NCBI GenBank assembly: GCA_009691925.1
Contig: SIAG01000003.1
Location: 1 to 27,407, forward strand
Direction of reading: 5' to 3'
DNA: 27,407 nt
Source: Planctomycetaceae bacterium
GTDB taxonomy: Bacteria > Planctomycetota > Planctomycetia > Pirellulales > UBA1268
Shown here in pieces: positions 8,643 through 15,651 of the stretch; within the stretch, counting starts at the first letter, position 1, and the number at the start of each line of letters is the position of its first letter. Under the pieces are notes generated by a model. The model saw only the letters and a list, made by a program, of their open reading frames with translations, made no database searches and was not told the DNA's origin. Position numbers and translations under genes: made by a program.

Positions 8643-8670
8643 ATTGTGACAATCGCCGCAGGGGCGTCAA
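8643..8670 (-). promoter_or_regulatory. Candidate promoter with overlapping ATTGT-G-ACAAT palindrome
   Basis: On the minus strand TTGACG (8670-8665) is followed after 16 nt by CACAAT (8648-8643), about 150 nt upstream of the 1122-aa gene. The -10 hexamer is embedded in an inverted repeat, ATTGT-G-ACAAT (8643-8653), which could be an operator. The motif match is moderate. Confidence 0.35.
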
Positions 8671-8692
8671 ACGCGATCGGCCGACCGACGGA

Positions 8693-10348
8693 TCACCTCC
8701 GGGCCGCGCGGCTGGCCGACGTCGACATCGCCAACCAGTTGGGGAGTTGGCCGGCCGGGGGCATCCGCACCACCCGGACCGAGCGGATGCCGGGGACGGC
8801 GGCCACGGCGGCGATCGCCTCCGCCGAGGGCTCCACATCGAGATTCAGCACCCCGATCGCGTCTCCCCCCGGAGCCGACCGGCCGACCGTCATCTGCGCG
8901 ATGTTGACCCCCAGGCCACCGAGGGCCGTGCCGACGTTGCCGATGATCCCCGGCAAGTCCTGATGGGTGAAGAACAGCACGATCCCGTCGAGGTAGGCCT
9001 CGAGCCGGTGCCCCTCGAGCTGCACCAATCTCGGCATCGCGTGGCCGAAGAGCGTGCCGGCAGCCCGGTGGACGCGCCCTTCGGCGACGAGGTCAACCGC
9101 GACAACGGAGCTGAAGGCGCCGGGGTCGGTCCGACTCTGTTCCACCAGGTCGATGCCCCGCTCCCGGAGCAGCACCTCGGCATTGACGATGTTGACATCG
9201 TCGGCGACGCCTTCGAGGAGCCCCGCAGCGAAGGCCGCGGTGACGAGCTTTGTCGACCGAGAGGCGATCTCCCCCCGGTAGGCGATCGAGCAGGAGCGCG
9301 GCGGGGCGTCGTCGAGCTTGGAGAGGAGGAGGCCGAGCCGCCAGGCGAGGTCGAGGAAGCCCTTCACCCCCTCGAGCGTGGCCGGGTCGATGGGGCTGGA
9401 GTTCACCGAATGGCGGATGGCGCCGGTGGCGAGGAAGTCGACGAGCAGGCCGACCCCCTCCACGGCCACCTGCGACTGCGCCTCCTCGGTGCTCGCCCCG
9501 AGGTGCGGCGTGACGAGCACGCCTGGCTTGTCGAACAGGGGCGACTCCGTGCACGGCTCCTTCTCGAATACGTCGAGAGCCACGCCGGCGATAACCCCGC
9601 GATCGAGACCCTCGACGAGCGCCTTCTCGTCGTAGATCCCGCCCCGGGCACAGTTGATGAGGCGGACGCCCGGCTTGAGGAGATCGAGCTCCTTCATGCC
9701 GACGAGATGCTTCGTCTCGGCCGTGAGGGGCGTATGAACGGTGAGGTAATCGACCTCGGGGAGCATGGCATGAACGCTGGGGACGAGCTCGATGCCCAAC
9801 TCGGCGGCCCGTTCCACCGAGATAAACGGGTCGAAGCCGAGCACCCGCATCTCGAACGCCCGCGCCCGGGAGGCAACGGTCTGGCCGATGCGGCCCAGCC
9901 CGACGATGCCGAGCGTCTTGCCGGCCACCTGCGCCCCCATGAACTTGTTCCGGTCCCAGCGATGGGCCCGGAGGCTCGCATCGGCGGCGGCGATGTTGCG
10001 CGAGAGGGCCAAGAGGAGCGCGAACGCGTGCTCCGCCGTGCTCACTGTGTTGCCGGCCGGCGTGTTCATCACCACGATGCCCTGCCGCGTGGCCGCATCC
10101 TTGTCGATGTTGTCGGTGCCGACCCCGGCCCGCACGATCGCCTTGAGCCGCTGATTGCCCGCCAGCACATCGGCAGTGATCTTCACGCCGCTGCGGCAGA
10201 TTGCCCCGTCATGCCGGGCCAAGCACGCGCGGAGCGACTCCCCGGAGAGCCCCGTCGCCACCTCGTAGGTGATGCCGTGGGCTGCCGCGGCATCGAGGAA
10301 GGCCAGGCCATCGGGGCTAAGGGTGTCGAGCACGATGATGGAGGGCAT
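8693..10348 (-). CDS. serA: D-3-phosphoglycerate dehydrogenase
   Basis: A 551-residue enzyme oxidising 3-phosphoglycerate to 3-phosphohydroxypyruvate with NAD, the first step of serine synthesis. The substrate-binding and NAD domains are clear: AGVGTDNID, the Rossmann motif GIVGLGRIG, and the catalytic trio R (NCARGGIYDE), E (DVFEKEP) and H (TPHLGASTEEAQ). After about residue 315 comes the intervening ASB-type domain, and the C-terminal ~75 residues form an ACT domain (DLPGIIGNVGTALGGLGVNIAQM), the usual site of serine feedback inhibition. Length fits the long, ACT-containing class. The frame is open to 11098, but ATG 10348 (MPSIIVLD) is the family start, with a weak GAGAAG ribosome site. It lies 128 nt downstream of serC in the same orientation. 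Confidence 0.96.
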   Translation of the reverse strand: MPSIIVLDTLSPDGLAFLDAAAAHGITYEVATGLSGESLRACLARHDGAICRSGVKITADVLAGNQRLKAIVRAGVGTDNIDKDAATRQGIVVMNTPAGNTVSTAEHAFALLLALSRNIAAADASLRAHRWDRNKFMGAQVAGKTLGIVGLGRIGQTVASRARAFEMRVLGFDPFISVERAAELGIELVPSVHAMLPEVDYLTVHTPLTAETKHLVGMKELDLLKPGVRLINCARGGIYDEKALVEGLDRGVIAGVALDVFEKEPCTESPLFDKPGVLVTPHLGASTEEAQSQVAVEGVGLLVDFLATGAIRHSVNSSPIDPATLEGVKGFLDLAWRLGLLLSKLDDAPPRSCSIAYRGEIASRSTKLVTAAFAAGLLEGVADDVNIVNAEVLLRERGIDLVEQSRTDPGAFSSVVAVDLVAEGRVHRAAGTLFGHAMPRLVQLEGHRLEAYLDGIVLFFTHQDLPGIIGNVGTALGGLGVNIAQMTVGRSAPGGDAIGVLNLDVEPSAEAIAAVAAVPGIRSVRVVRMPPAGQLPNWLAMSTSASRAARR

Positions 10349-10439
10349 GAACGGCTTCTCGGCGGGGTGAGGGGGCGTCGCGGCCGACAGACAGGAGACT
10401 TCAGATCGCAATCGGGACTGGGATGGGGCATCCACCGCA

Positions 10440-10463
10440 GAGCCGGCGGGACGGGCCGGGCTC
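10440..10463 (-). terminator. GC-rich hairpin downstream of serC
   Basis: GAGCCGGC (10440-10447) pairs with GCCG-G-GCTC (10455-10463) with one bulged G, 14 nt past the serC stop. It has no U-tract, so it may be an attenuating structure before serA or simply GC-rich sequence. Confidence 0.25.
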
Positions 10464-10476
10464 CGGGGCGGGGGGA

Positions 10477-11601
10477 TCAGCCACCGTGGGTTTTCTGGAA
10501 CTCGATCATGAAGTCGCTCAGCTCGGCGACTCCCTCGACCGGCATCGCGTTGTAGATGCTCGCACGAATGCCGCCGACGGACCGGTGCCCCTTGAGGTCG
10601 ATAAGGCCACGGGTGGTCGCCCCCTTTACGAATTCCTTCTCCAGCGCCTCGTTCTGGAGCCGGAAGGTGACGTTCATATCGGAGCGGCATGCGGGGGCGG
10701 CATGCCCATGGTAAAAGCCGGCCGAACGATCGAGCACGTCGTAGAGCGTCTTGGCCTTGGCGGCATTGTGACGGGCCATCCCCTCGAGGCCACCCATGCG
10801 GTCCCGGATCCACTGGCAGACCAGACCGAGGACGTAGATGGCAAACACCGGCGGAGTGTTCGACCGCGATCCGTTTTTCACGTGGGTGCGGTAGTCGAGC
10901 ATCGTCGGCAGATCGTCGCGCGACCGCTCGAGGAGATCCTTGCGGATGATCACGACGGTGACCCCGGCAATGCCAGCGTTCTTCTGGGCGCAGGCGTAGA
11001 TCAGACCGTACTTCGCCACATCGATCGGGCGGGAGAGGAAGTCGCTCGAGCAATCGCAGACCAGCGGCGCTGTACTGAACACCGGGTCGTGCTTCCACTG
11101 CACCCCCTGGATCGTCTCGTTGCTCGTCACGTGGAGGTAGGCGGCATCCGGGGAGAGCTTGACCTCTTCGGCCGCGGGAAGGTGATCGTAGTTCGAGGCC
11201 TCGCCGTCCCAGGCGACATGGACGCGCCCCTCACGGCGGGCCTCCTTGGCCCCGGTGTGCCCCCAGGTGCCGGTGACCAGGTAGTCGGCGGGGCCGGGCT
11301 GCCCACGGAGGAGATTCATCGGCAGCATCGAGAACTGCAGGCTCGCCCCGCCCTGGAGCAACACCACTTCGTGATCGCCTCCGATCCCCAGCAGCGTCCG
11401 GAGATCGTTGATCGTCTCCTCGAGAATCCGGTCGAATGGTGGGCTGCGGTGGCTGACCTCGAGGACCGAGATCCCCACCCCGGGCAGGGAGAGCATCTCG
11501 TCGCGGGCACGCTTGAGCACCTCCAGCGGCAGCACCGCCGGGCCGGGGGAGAAGTTGAAGACGCGCTTTGGGGTCCCGGACGTCGGAATCGTGCGATCCA
11601 T
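10477..11601 (-). CDS. serC: Phosphoserine aminotransferase
   Basis: A 374-residue PLP-dependent class V aminotransferase converting 3-phosphohydroxypyruvate and glutamate to phosphoserine and 2-oxoglutarate. The N-terminal FNFSPGPAVLPLEVL is diagnostic of SerC. The PLP lysine is K207 in YACAQKNAGIAG, and DCSSDFLSRP is the conserved cofactor-aspartate region. The C-terminal FRLQNEALEKEFVKGATTRGLIDLKGHRSVGGIRASIYNA is also typical, including the phosphate-binding H-R-S-VGG-R-AS-YN. ATG 11601 is chosen; ATG 11619, six codons upstream, is an alternative. The open frame continues to 12219 only as GC-rich sequence overlapping the lipoprotein gene. serA lies next downstream, so the first two serine enzymes are ordered serC-serA; no phosphoserine phosphatase (serB) is in the window. 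Confidence 0.96.
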   Translation of the reverse strand: MDRTIPTSGTPKRVFNFSPGPAVLPLEVLKRARDEMLSLPGVGISVLEVSHRSPPFDRILEETINDLRTLLGIGGDHEVVLLQGGASLQFSMLPMNLLRGQPGPADYLVTGTWGHTGAKEARREGRVHVAWDGEASNYDHLPAAEEVKLSPDAAYLHVTSNETIQGVQWKHDPVFSTAPLVCDCSSDFLSRPIDVAKYGLIYACAQKNAGIAGVTVVIIRKDLLERSRDDLPTMLDYRTHVKNGSRSNTPPVFAIYVLGLVCQWIRDRMGGLEGMARHNAAKAKTLYDVLDRSAGFYHGHAAPACRSDMNVTFRLQNEALEKEFVKGATTRGLIDLKGHRSVGGIRASIYNAMPVEGVAELSDFMIEFQKTHGG

Positions 11602-11773
11602 TACTCGGGTGCTCTCCATTCCGCCCTGCGGTGCCGCGGCACCCGGGGCTCTCGGTCCGCCGGGGCTGCCTTCGCCGGAACGCGCCGCCGAGCGGCGTTC
11701 CCCCGGGGGAAGGGGGAGGGCGGGATTCCCCCCGTCATCAACGGCCGAGCCGTCGCTGTTCCGGGAACGCCGC

Positions 11774-11802
11774 AGGATAGGACCCGCTGCGGGAAGGGTC
11801 AA
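11774..11802 (-). promoter_or_regulatory. Candidate sigma-70-type promoter for serC-serA
   Basis: On the minus strand TTGACC (11802-11797) is followed after exactly 17 nt by TATCCT (11779-11774). The -35 element overlaps the TGA stop of the upstream lipoprotein gene, and the spacer carries the small palindrome CCCGCAGCGGG. Predicted start near 11767 leaves a GC-rich leader of about 165 nt. Confidence 0.5.
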
Positions 11803-12668
11803 CGGGCGGGAACAGCCCCCGCGGCAGGGGCCGACTGCGGGGCCGCGAAACCGTTTGAAGCCCCCGGCGGGAGCACCGCGGGAGCCGGCCCCCATCCCGA
11901 GGACGGTAGCGGTGCGACCGGGAGTCCGGCGGCGGGGGAGGAGAGTGGCAGGCCCCCCCCCTCGCTCGTCGGCAGGGCCGCCGTCCTCACAGTGGCCATC
12001 GGTGTGGCCCCGGCCAGCGATGCCACGCGGGCGGCCACCACCGGTTGCCGGCCATCGACCGAAAGGGCCCGCGAGTAGTCGGCCAGGGCCTGGTTCATGT
12101 CGCCGGTCGATTCCCTGATCTGGCCGAGCGCGACGAGGGCCCGCGGATTCGCCGGATCGATCGCCAACGCGTCGACGAGTCGATTCTCCGCCTCGCGGAA
12201 GTCGCCATGCTCCTGGCACAGTCGCGCCAGTTCGATCTGCGGGTTGGGGTTGTTCGGCTGCCGGCGCGACCAGTCCTCCAGCAGCGCGATCGCCTCGGGG
12301 CTGCGCTGTTCCTCGACAAGAAGCACCGCCAGGGCGCGTTGGCAGGCCTCGTGATTCGGATTCCGGGAGAGGCAGAGGTGGTAGTACTGCTCCGCCGTGC
12401 GCCAGTCGCTCCCCTTGCCGAACACCTTCGCCTGCTGGTGGTACGTGGCGCCGAGGTTGTAAAAGCAGTCGGGGCTCCCCGGCTGCCTGTCGAGCGCCTG
12501 CTGGAAGTGGTTCACCGCGCCGAGATAGTTCCCCTGTTGATAGAGCTTCACCCCCTCGGCGTTGTCGTTGCGCTTCAGCGACCCGCAGCCGGCCAGCAGC
12601 ACAATCACCACCGCGAGGGCGGGCGCTTTTGCGCGAGACGGCAACGCTGGGGGAAGTTTAAGCGTCAC
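11799..12668 (-). CDS. TPR-containing lipoprotein
   Basis: A 289-residue predicted lipoprotein. With the GTG start at 12668 the N-terminus is a classic type II signal: basic n-region (TLKLPPALPSRAKA), hydrophobic ALAVVIVLL, then the lipobox LAGC with the lipidated cysteine near residue 27. Residues ~35-215 hold TPR units, for example GVKLYQQGNYLGAVNHFQQALDRQPGSPDCFYNLGATYHQQ, AEQYYHLCLSRNPNHEACQRALAVLL and ALVALGQIRESTGDMNQALADYSRAL. The last ~70 residues are Pro/Ala/Gly-rich and probably disordered. The frame extends upstream to 12956, but those starts would put the lipobox far too deep. The repeat layout recalls PilF/NlpI-type outer-membrane TPR lipoproteins, but no specific role can be assigned. 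Confidence 0.8.
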   Translation of the reverse strand: MTLKLPPALPSRAKAPALAVVIVLLAGCGSLKRNDNAEGVKLYQQGNYLGAVNHFQQALDRQPGSPDCFYNLGATYHQQAKVFGKGSDWRTAEQYYHLCLSRNPNHEACQRALAVLLVEEQRSPEAIALLEDWSRRQPNNPNPQIELARLCQEHGDFREAENRLVDALAIDPANPRALVALGQIRESTGDMNQALADYSRALSVDGRQPVVAARVASLAGATPMATVRTAALPTSEGGGLPLSSPAAGLPVAPLPSSGWGPAPAVLPPGASNGFAAPQSAPAAGAVPAR

Positions 12669-12795
12669 GGCGGGCGTTCCGACGGGGAGGGGGGCGCCGG
12701 ACGGTACCGGCCGACCCGCTCCCCGACAAGTCCAGGGGCTTAAACCTCTCTCCCCTATCCCCCGCAGTCGACGCATCCGCACCGGGCCGCCAGCC

Positions 12796-13062
12796 TCAGG
12801 CGGGGATGTCACGCCGGTAGCCGAGGGAGCGGACCACCTCGAGAATCTCGCTGCACGTCGGGAACATCCGCCCGCTGGCACGCTTGTAGCACTCCACGGC
12901 CTGCATGAACTCGACCTCCTCCAAACCGTAATCGCGGTCGCAGGTGGTCGGATCAATAAACCGGCGGCGGGGGGCCTTCGGCGAGCGGTGGGGGCCCGCG
13001 GACTGGTCGCAGCGGGAGGGGGAGGTGCGGCTCGGGCGATCGGCGACGATGGCGGCGGGCAT
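12796..13062 (-). CDS. Conserved small planctomycete-type protein
   Basis: An 88-residue protein. The start at 13062 is well supported by GAGGAG about 8 nt upstream. The first ~40 residues are Arg/Ser/Pro-rich and probably disordered. The C-terminal half is compact: FIDPTTCDRDYGLEEVEFMQ, then AVECYKRASGRMFPTCSEIL, then EVVRSLGYRRD. I recognise this YKR-SGR-FPT-SE-LEV---LGYR pattern from many planctomycete genomes, where it is annotated only as hypothetical. The helical, basic C-terminal half could fit a nucleic-acid or protein adaptor, but that is a guess. The open frame extends to 13260 without support. It lies 127 nt upstream of the TPR lipoprotein gene. Confidence 0.8.
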   Translation of the reverse strand: MPAAIVADRPSRTSPSRCDQSAGPHRSPKAPRRRFIDPTTCDRDYGLEEVEFMQAVECYKRASGRMFPTCSEILEVVRSLGYRRDIPA

Positions 13063-13113
13063 AAACAGATCTCCTCGACGGGGGACTGCGACGGCTGGTG
13101 AAACTCTGCCGGA

Positions 13114-13143
13114 AGTATTCCCGCCTCCGACGGCGCAGGTCAG
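13114..13143 (-). promoter_or_regulatory. Candidate promoter for the 88-aa gene
   Basis: On the minus strand CTGACC (13143-13138), an 18-nt spacer, then AATACT (13119-13114), about 50 nt upstream of the ATG. The consensus match is moderate and no other support is available. Confidence 0.3.
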
Positions 13144-13307
13144 GGAATCGAGCGAAAAGATTCCGGCGGGGAAGACTGTTCCGCCGGGACGACCGTCATC
13201 CCCCGCGTCATCCGCACCGCCCCCCCGACCCTCACCAAAAATGCCCGTGGAAAAAGTCATCCATGACCGGACCGGCTGCGGGGCAGCCGGGAGAATCAGT
13301 CCATTTG

Positions 13308-13353
13308 GAAAACCTCCGGTTTTCTCGAGTGCTGCGCACTCGCGACCGGGTCG
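13308..13353. repeat. Three tandem mini-hairpins
   Basis: Perfect stem GAAAACC-TCC-GGTTTTC at 13308-13324 is followed after one base by CGAGTGC-TGC-GCACTCG at 13326-13342, each 7 bp with a 3-nt loop. A weaker CGAC-CGG-GTCG follows at 13343-13353. They lie 60-105 nt past the stop of the minus-strand FHA gene. There is no U-tract on either side, so a canonical intrinsic terminator is unlikely. Confidence 0.6.
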
Positions 13354-13367
13354 TTGGGTCGAACTGG

Positions 13368-13388
13368 CACTTTATCCACAGCCCGCTA
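13368..13388 (-). promoter_or_regulatory. Consensus DnaA box in a 21-bp shared intergenic motif (copy A)
   Basis: Plus-strand TTATCCACA (13372-13380) is a perfect match to the DnaA box. The surrounding 21 bp, read on the minus strand as TAGC-GG-GCTGTGGATAA-A-GTG, recur at 25803-25823 with 18 of 21 positions identical and in the same orientation. It lies 25 nt past the FHA gene stop. Function is not shown. Confidence 0.4.
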
Positions 13389-13412
13389 GCGGAGGTTCGG
13401 GTGGGATGGCCG

Positions 13413-14159
13413 TCACCGGTTGCCGAAGAACTTCTTCAGCGCCTCGGCGGCGGCATCACGCGAGTTGACCGACCCCTTCTGCGCGGAAGGGGGGAGCGAG
13501 CCGGGCTTGGAATGCGATTGCTTGACGGCATCGATCGCCACGGAGCTGTCCGACTTCGTCTCCTCAACGGTCTGGCCGACCTTTGTGGAACTGCCACTGT
13601 TCTTGGCAGTCGCCGATCCGGAGACGGTCGTCGAGTGGGCATCCCCGGAAATCCCGGAGATCGTCGAACCGTGCACGTTGTCAGACGCCGACGCGGCGGC
13701 ATGGATGCTGCTCGAATCGGCCTCGGCCGTTGACAGAGCCGCTGTACCGATAGGACCGTCGGCCGTGGCCCGCAATGACCGAGTGGTGTCGAACATGCCG
13801 GCGGGGGCATCGTCCGCCATCAGCCACTTCGATACGTCCTGATCCCCTCCCTCGGGGGCGACCGGATCGGAACAGGAGACCGTGAGTTCGAGGGCCCCGA
13901 CCCGGATCAGATCCCCCGACACGACCTTCGTCTTCGCGGTGATCTTGGCGCCGTTGACGAACGTGCCGTTGCGGCTCCCCAGATCCTCGACCCAAACGTC
14001 GGCAGGGCCAACATGGACCGCCGCATGACGGCGGCTGACGTCGTCGCTCAACGGGCGGACATCGCACTCCTCGGCGCGGCCGATGAGAAGCGTATTCTTT
14101 TTGATTGCGATCGAACGACCGGCACTCTTGCCGGAGGCGACGATCAGCTTCGTGATCAT
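13413..14159 (-). CDS. FHA-domain protein with Ser/Thr-rich tail
   Basis: A 248-residue cytoplasmic protein. Residues ~3-92 form a forkhead-associated domain, which binds phosphothreonine peptides: LLIGRAEECDV, the conserved SRRHAAV, and GSRNGTFVNG are all present. The remaining ~155 residues are low-complexity, rich in Ser, Thr, Ala and Gly (DTTRSLRATADG, STISGISGDAHSTTVSGSATAKN), probably disordered, and end in a short helix (AAAEALKKFFGNR). This suggests a phospho-signalling adaptor whose tail may be a Ser/Thr kinase target (inference); no kinase or phosphatase gene is adjacent. ATG 14159 (MITKLIV) is the natural FHA start; a GTG at 14180 would add seven residues. The 148-nt upstream gap is unusually AT-rich for this window. 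Confidence 0.88.
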   Translation of the reverse strand: MITKLIVASGKSAGRSIAIKKNTLLIGRAEECDVRPLSDDVSRRHAAVHVGPADVWVEDLGSRNGTFVNGAKITAKTKVVSGDLIRVGALELTVSCSDPVAPEGGDQDVSKWLMADDAPAGMFDTTRSLRATADGPIGTAALSTAEADSSSIHAAASASDNVHGSTISGISGDAHSTTVSGSATAKNSGSSTKVGQTVEETKSDSSVAIDAVKQSHSKPGSLPPSAQKGSVNSRDAAAEALKKFFGNR

Positions 14160-14307
14160 GGTGCGGCTGTCTCCACCCACGCCAGACCGGACCCTACCAC
14201 CCCCGCCGGCCCACGTGGACCGACAGGCCGCTGAAAAATAGACAGAAACTTACTCGTCGAGAGAAAAAAATGCTGGCTCTCTTCAAGCCCGAGATTTGCC
14301 CATCATC

Positions 14308-15192
14308 TTAGCGACGGGCGTTCCAACTGTCTTGCCGAAAACGGAGCATCCCCTCCTCGACCCCCGCTAAAGGTGAGGGAGCGAAGCACCCCGACGGCTC
14401 CTCGAGCCCCTCCCCGAAGGCTGCGGCGAGCCTCGTCAGCCAGCCCCGCACAAGGTCAATCCCGCCCGGCCCCCAGCCGGCACAGGCCCCGCCCGGAGCC
14501 TGCAGGTCGTCGAGCCCCGGATGGCGGACCGACTCCGGGACGAGCCGGTTGGCCGCCAGGAGAAGACTGCCGTGCTGGAGAACCGCACCGCTCAGGCGCC
14601 GCTGGGCGCTGCCGAGAACCTTCGCATCGGCGTTCCCCCGACCATCCGCCACCGGCACGACGACATCCCCGGTCGCCCGCCGGTCGAAGCAGAGCAACGC
14701 CCTATCCCCAGGCTGCCCGACGGCTGCCGGGGTACCCGCCCCCGGCCGGGTCTCGGTCGATTCCCCCGCCGACAGGCCCGCCGCGATCCCGCGGGCCGCC
14801 AGTTCGGCCACGAGCGCCGTGTGGACGGTGTCGTAGAGTCGCTGCGGCGAGCCTCCGCAAGGGTGGGCCCGGGGCACGGCGACCGAGAGCGTGACATCAC
14901 TCCCGTGGAGGATGGCGCCTCCGCCGCTCGGCCTGCGGACCATCGGCAGACCCTCCAGCGCGGCCAGAGCGCGCGCCTCTCCGATCGCCTGGAATGCCCC
15001 CAACGACAGCGTCGGCTCCGACCAGGTAGAGATCCGCACGAGCACCCGATTGAGCCTGATCGCCTCAGAGGCCAAGGCCTCGTCGAGCGCCATGTTCGTG
15101 GCCCCGTCGGCCGGCGGATCCCACCACGCCACGATCGGCGCGGCGCCGGTTGCAGAGCCGCCATCGGAGAGGCCGGGCTTGACAGGGAACAT
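14308..15192 (-). CDS. LipM-like octanoyltransferase / lipoate-protein ligase A family protein
   Basis: A 294-residue member of the biotin/lipoate transferase fold. Conserved pieces are RRPSGGGAILHGSDVTLSV (about 86-104) and KVLGSAQRR-LSGAVLQHGSLLL (about 191-212), with the family lysine at K191. LLCFD (C168) sits 23 residues upstream of K191, the place where LipM octanoyltransferases carry their nucleophilic cysteine, so an octanoyl-ACP to GcvH transferase is more likely than an ATP-dependent ligase (inference; the two subfamilies are easily confused). Its start shares one base with the gcvH stop (TGATG), and GcvH is exactly the protein LipM modifies. It is the last gene of the gcvT-gcvH set. 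The active-site cysteine placement should be confirmed by alignment. Confidence 0.82.
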   Translation of the reverse strand: MFPVKPGLSDGGSATGAAPIVAWWDPPADGATNMALDEALASEAIRLNRVLVRISTWSEPTLSLGAFQAIGEARALAALEGLPMVRRPSGGGAILHGSDVTLSVAVPRAHPCGGSPQRLYDTVHTALVAELAARGIAAGLSAGESTETRPGAGTPAAVGQPGDRALLCFDRRATGDVVVPVADGRGNADAKVLGSAQRRLSGAVLQHGSLLLAANRLVPESVRHPGLDDLQAPGGACAGWGPGGIDLVRGWLTRLAAAFGEGLEEPSGCFAPSPLAGVEEGMLRFRQDSWNARR

Positions 15193-15578
15193 CAGTGCGG
15201 TTGGCTGCCGATGAGCGCCTCGTAGGCGGCCCGGTCGAGGAGGGCGTCGATGTTGGCCGGGTCATCCGGACGGATCTTCACGATCCAGCCGGCACCGAAC
15301 GGATCCTGCCCGAGGGTCTCGAGGTGATCGGGGAGGGTCGAATTGACCTCGACGATCTCGCCGGACACCGGGGCGTAGAGGTCGCTGACGGCCTTGACGC
15401 TCTCGATCTCACCGATCGACTCCCCTGCCTTCACCTTTCGCCCGACCGCCGGGAGTTGCATGAACACCAGATCGGTGAGGGCCTCGACGGCATAGGCCGA
15501 GATCCCGACCGTTGCCACACCCCCGGCCACGGGGCTGATCCATTCGTGGGACTTCGCAAATCGCACGTCCTTCAGCAT
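15192..15578 (-). CDS. gcvH: Glycine cleavage system H protein
   Basis: A 128-residue lipoyl carrier protein that shuttles the aminomethyl group between the P, T and L proteins of glycine cleavage. The lipoyl lysine is K62 in the conserved EIESVKAVSDLYAPVSGEIVEVN, and the N-terminal FAKSHEWISPVAGGVATVGISAYA is also typical. Length matches the family (about 125-130). ATG 15578 is chosen over the longer frame to 15617 because GAGGAGAGG lies 5 nt upstream. It is 74 nt after gcvT and overlaps the LipM-like gene by one base, so modification enzyme and substrate are co-expressed. Confidence 0.97.
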   Translation of the reverse strand: MLKDVRFAKSHEWISPVAGGVATVGISAYAVEALTDLVFMQLPAVGRKVKAGESIGEIESVKAVSDLYAPVSGEIVEVNSTLPDHLETLGQDPFGAGWIVKIRPDDPANIDALLDRAAYEALIGSQPH

Positions 15579-15651
15579 CGACGCCTCTCCTCTGGTTTGT
15601 CTGTCTGATCGAACCATTCCGTTTGTCGGTCGGGATCGTCACTCTCGCCCA

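Larger units (their letters stand above)
13063..13412. other. 350-nt gene-free region
   Basis: The only stretch above 300 bases without a gene. It separates the 3' end of the FHA gene from the 5' end of the 88-aa gene, both on the minus strand. It contains a candidate promoter near 13114-13143, three tandem small hairpins at 13308-13353, a consensus DnaA box at 13372-13380 and a 10-bp palindrome CCGCTAGCGG at 13383-13392. No convincing ORF was seen. Confidence 0.7.

Noticed and set aside
8485..8838. N-terminal extension of the 1122-aa protein
   Set aside because: The extra 118 residues are Arg/Pro/Trp-rich, overlap the end of serA and precede the natural hydrophobic N-terminus.
8483..10555. 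Long plus-strand open frame of 690 codons
   Set aside because: It is antisense to serA, whose family motifs are unambiguous.
14220..14307. Intrinsic terminator of the gcv set made of GAGAG ... TTTTTTT ... CTCTC
   Set aside because: The T-run lies in the loop, not after the stem, so it does not fit the terminator model. The AT-rich stretch may instead serve the FHA gene promoter, but no clear hexamers were found.
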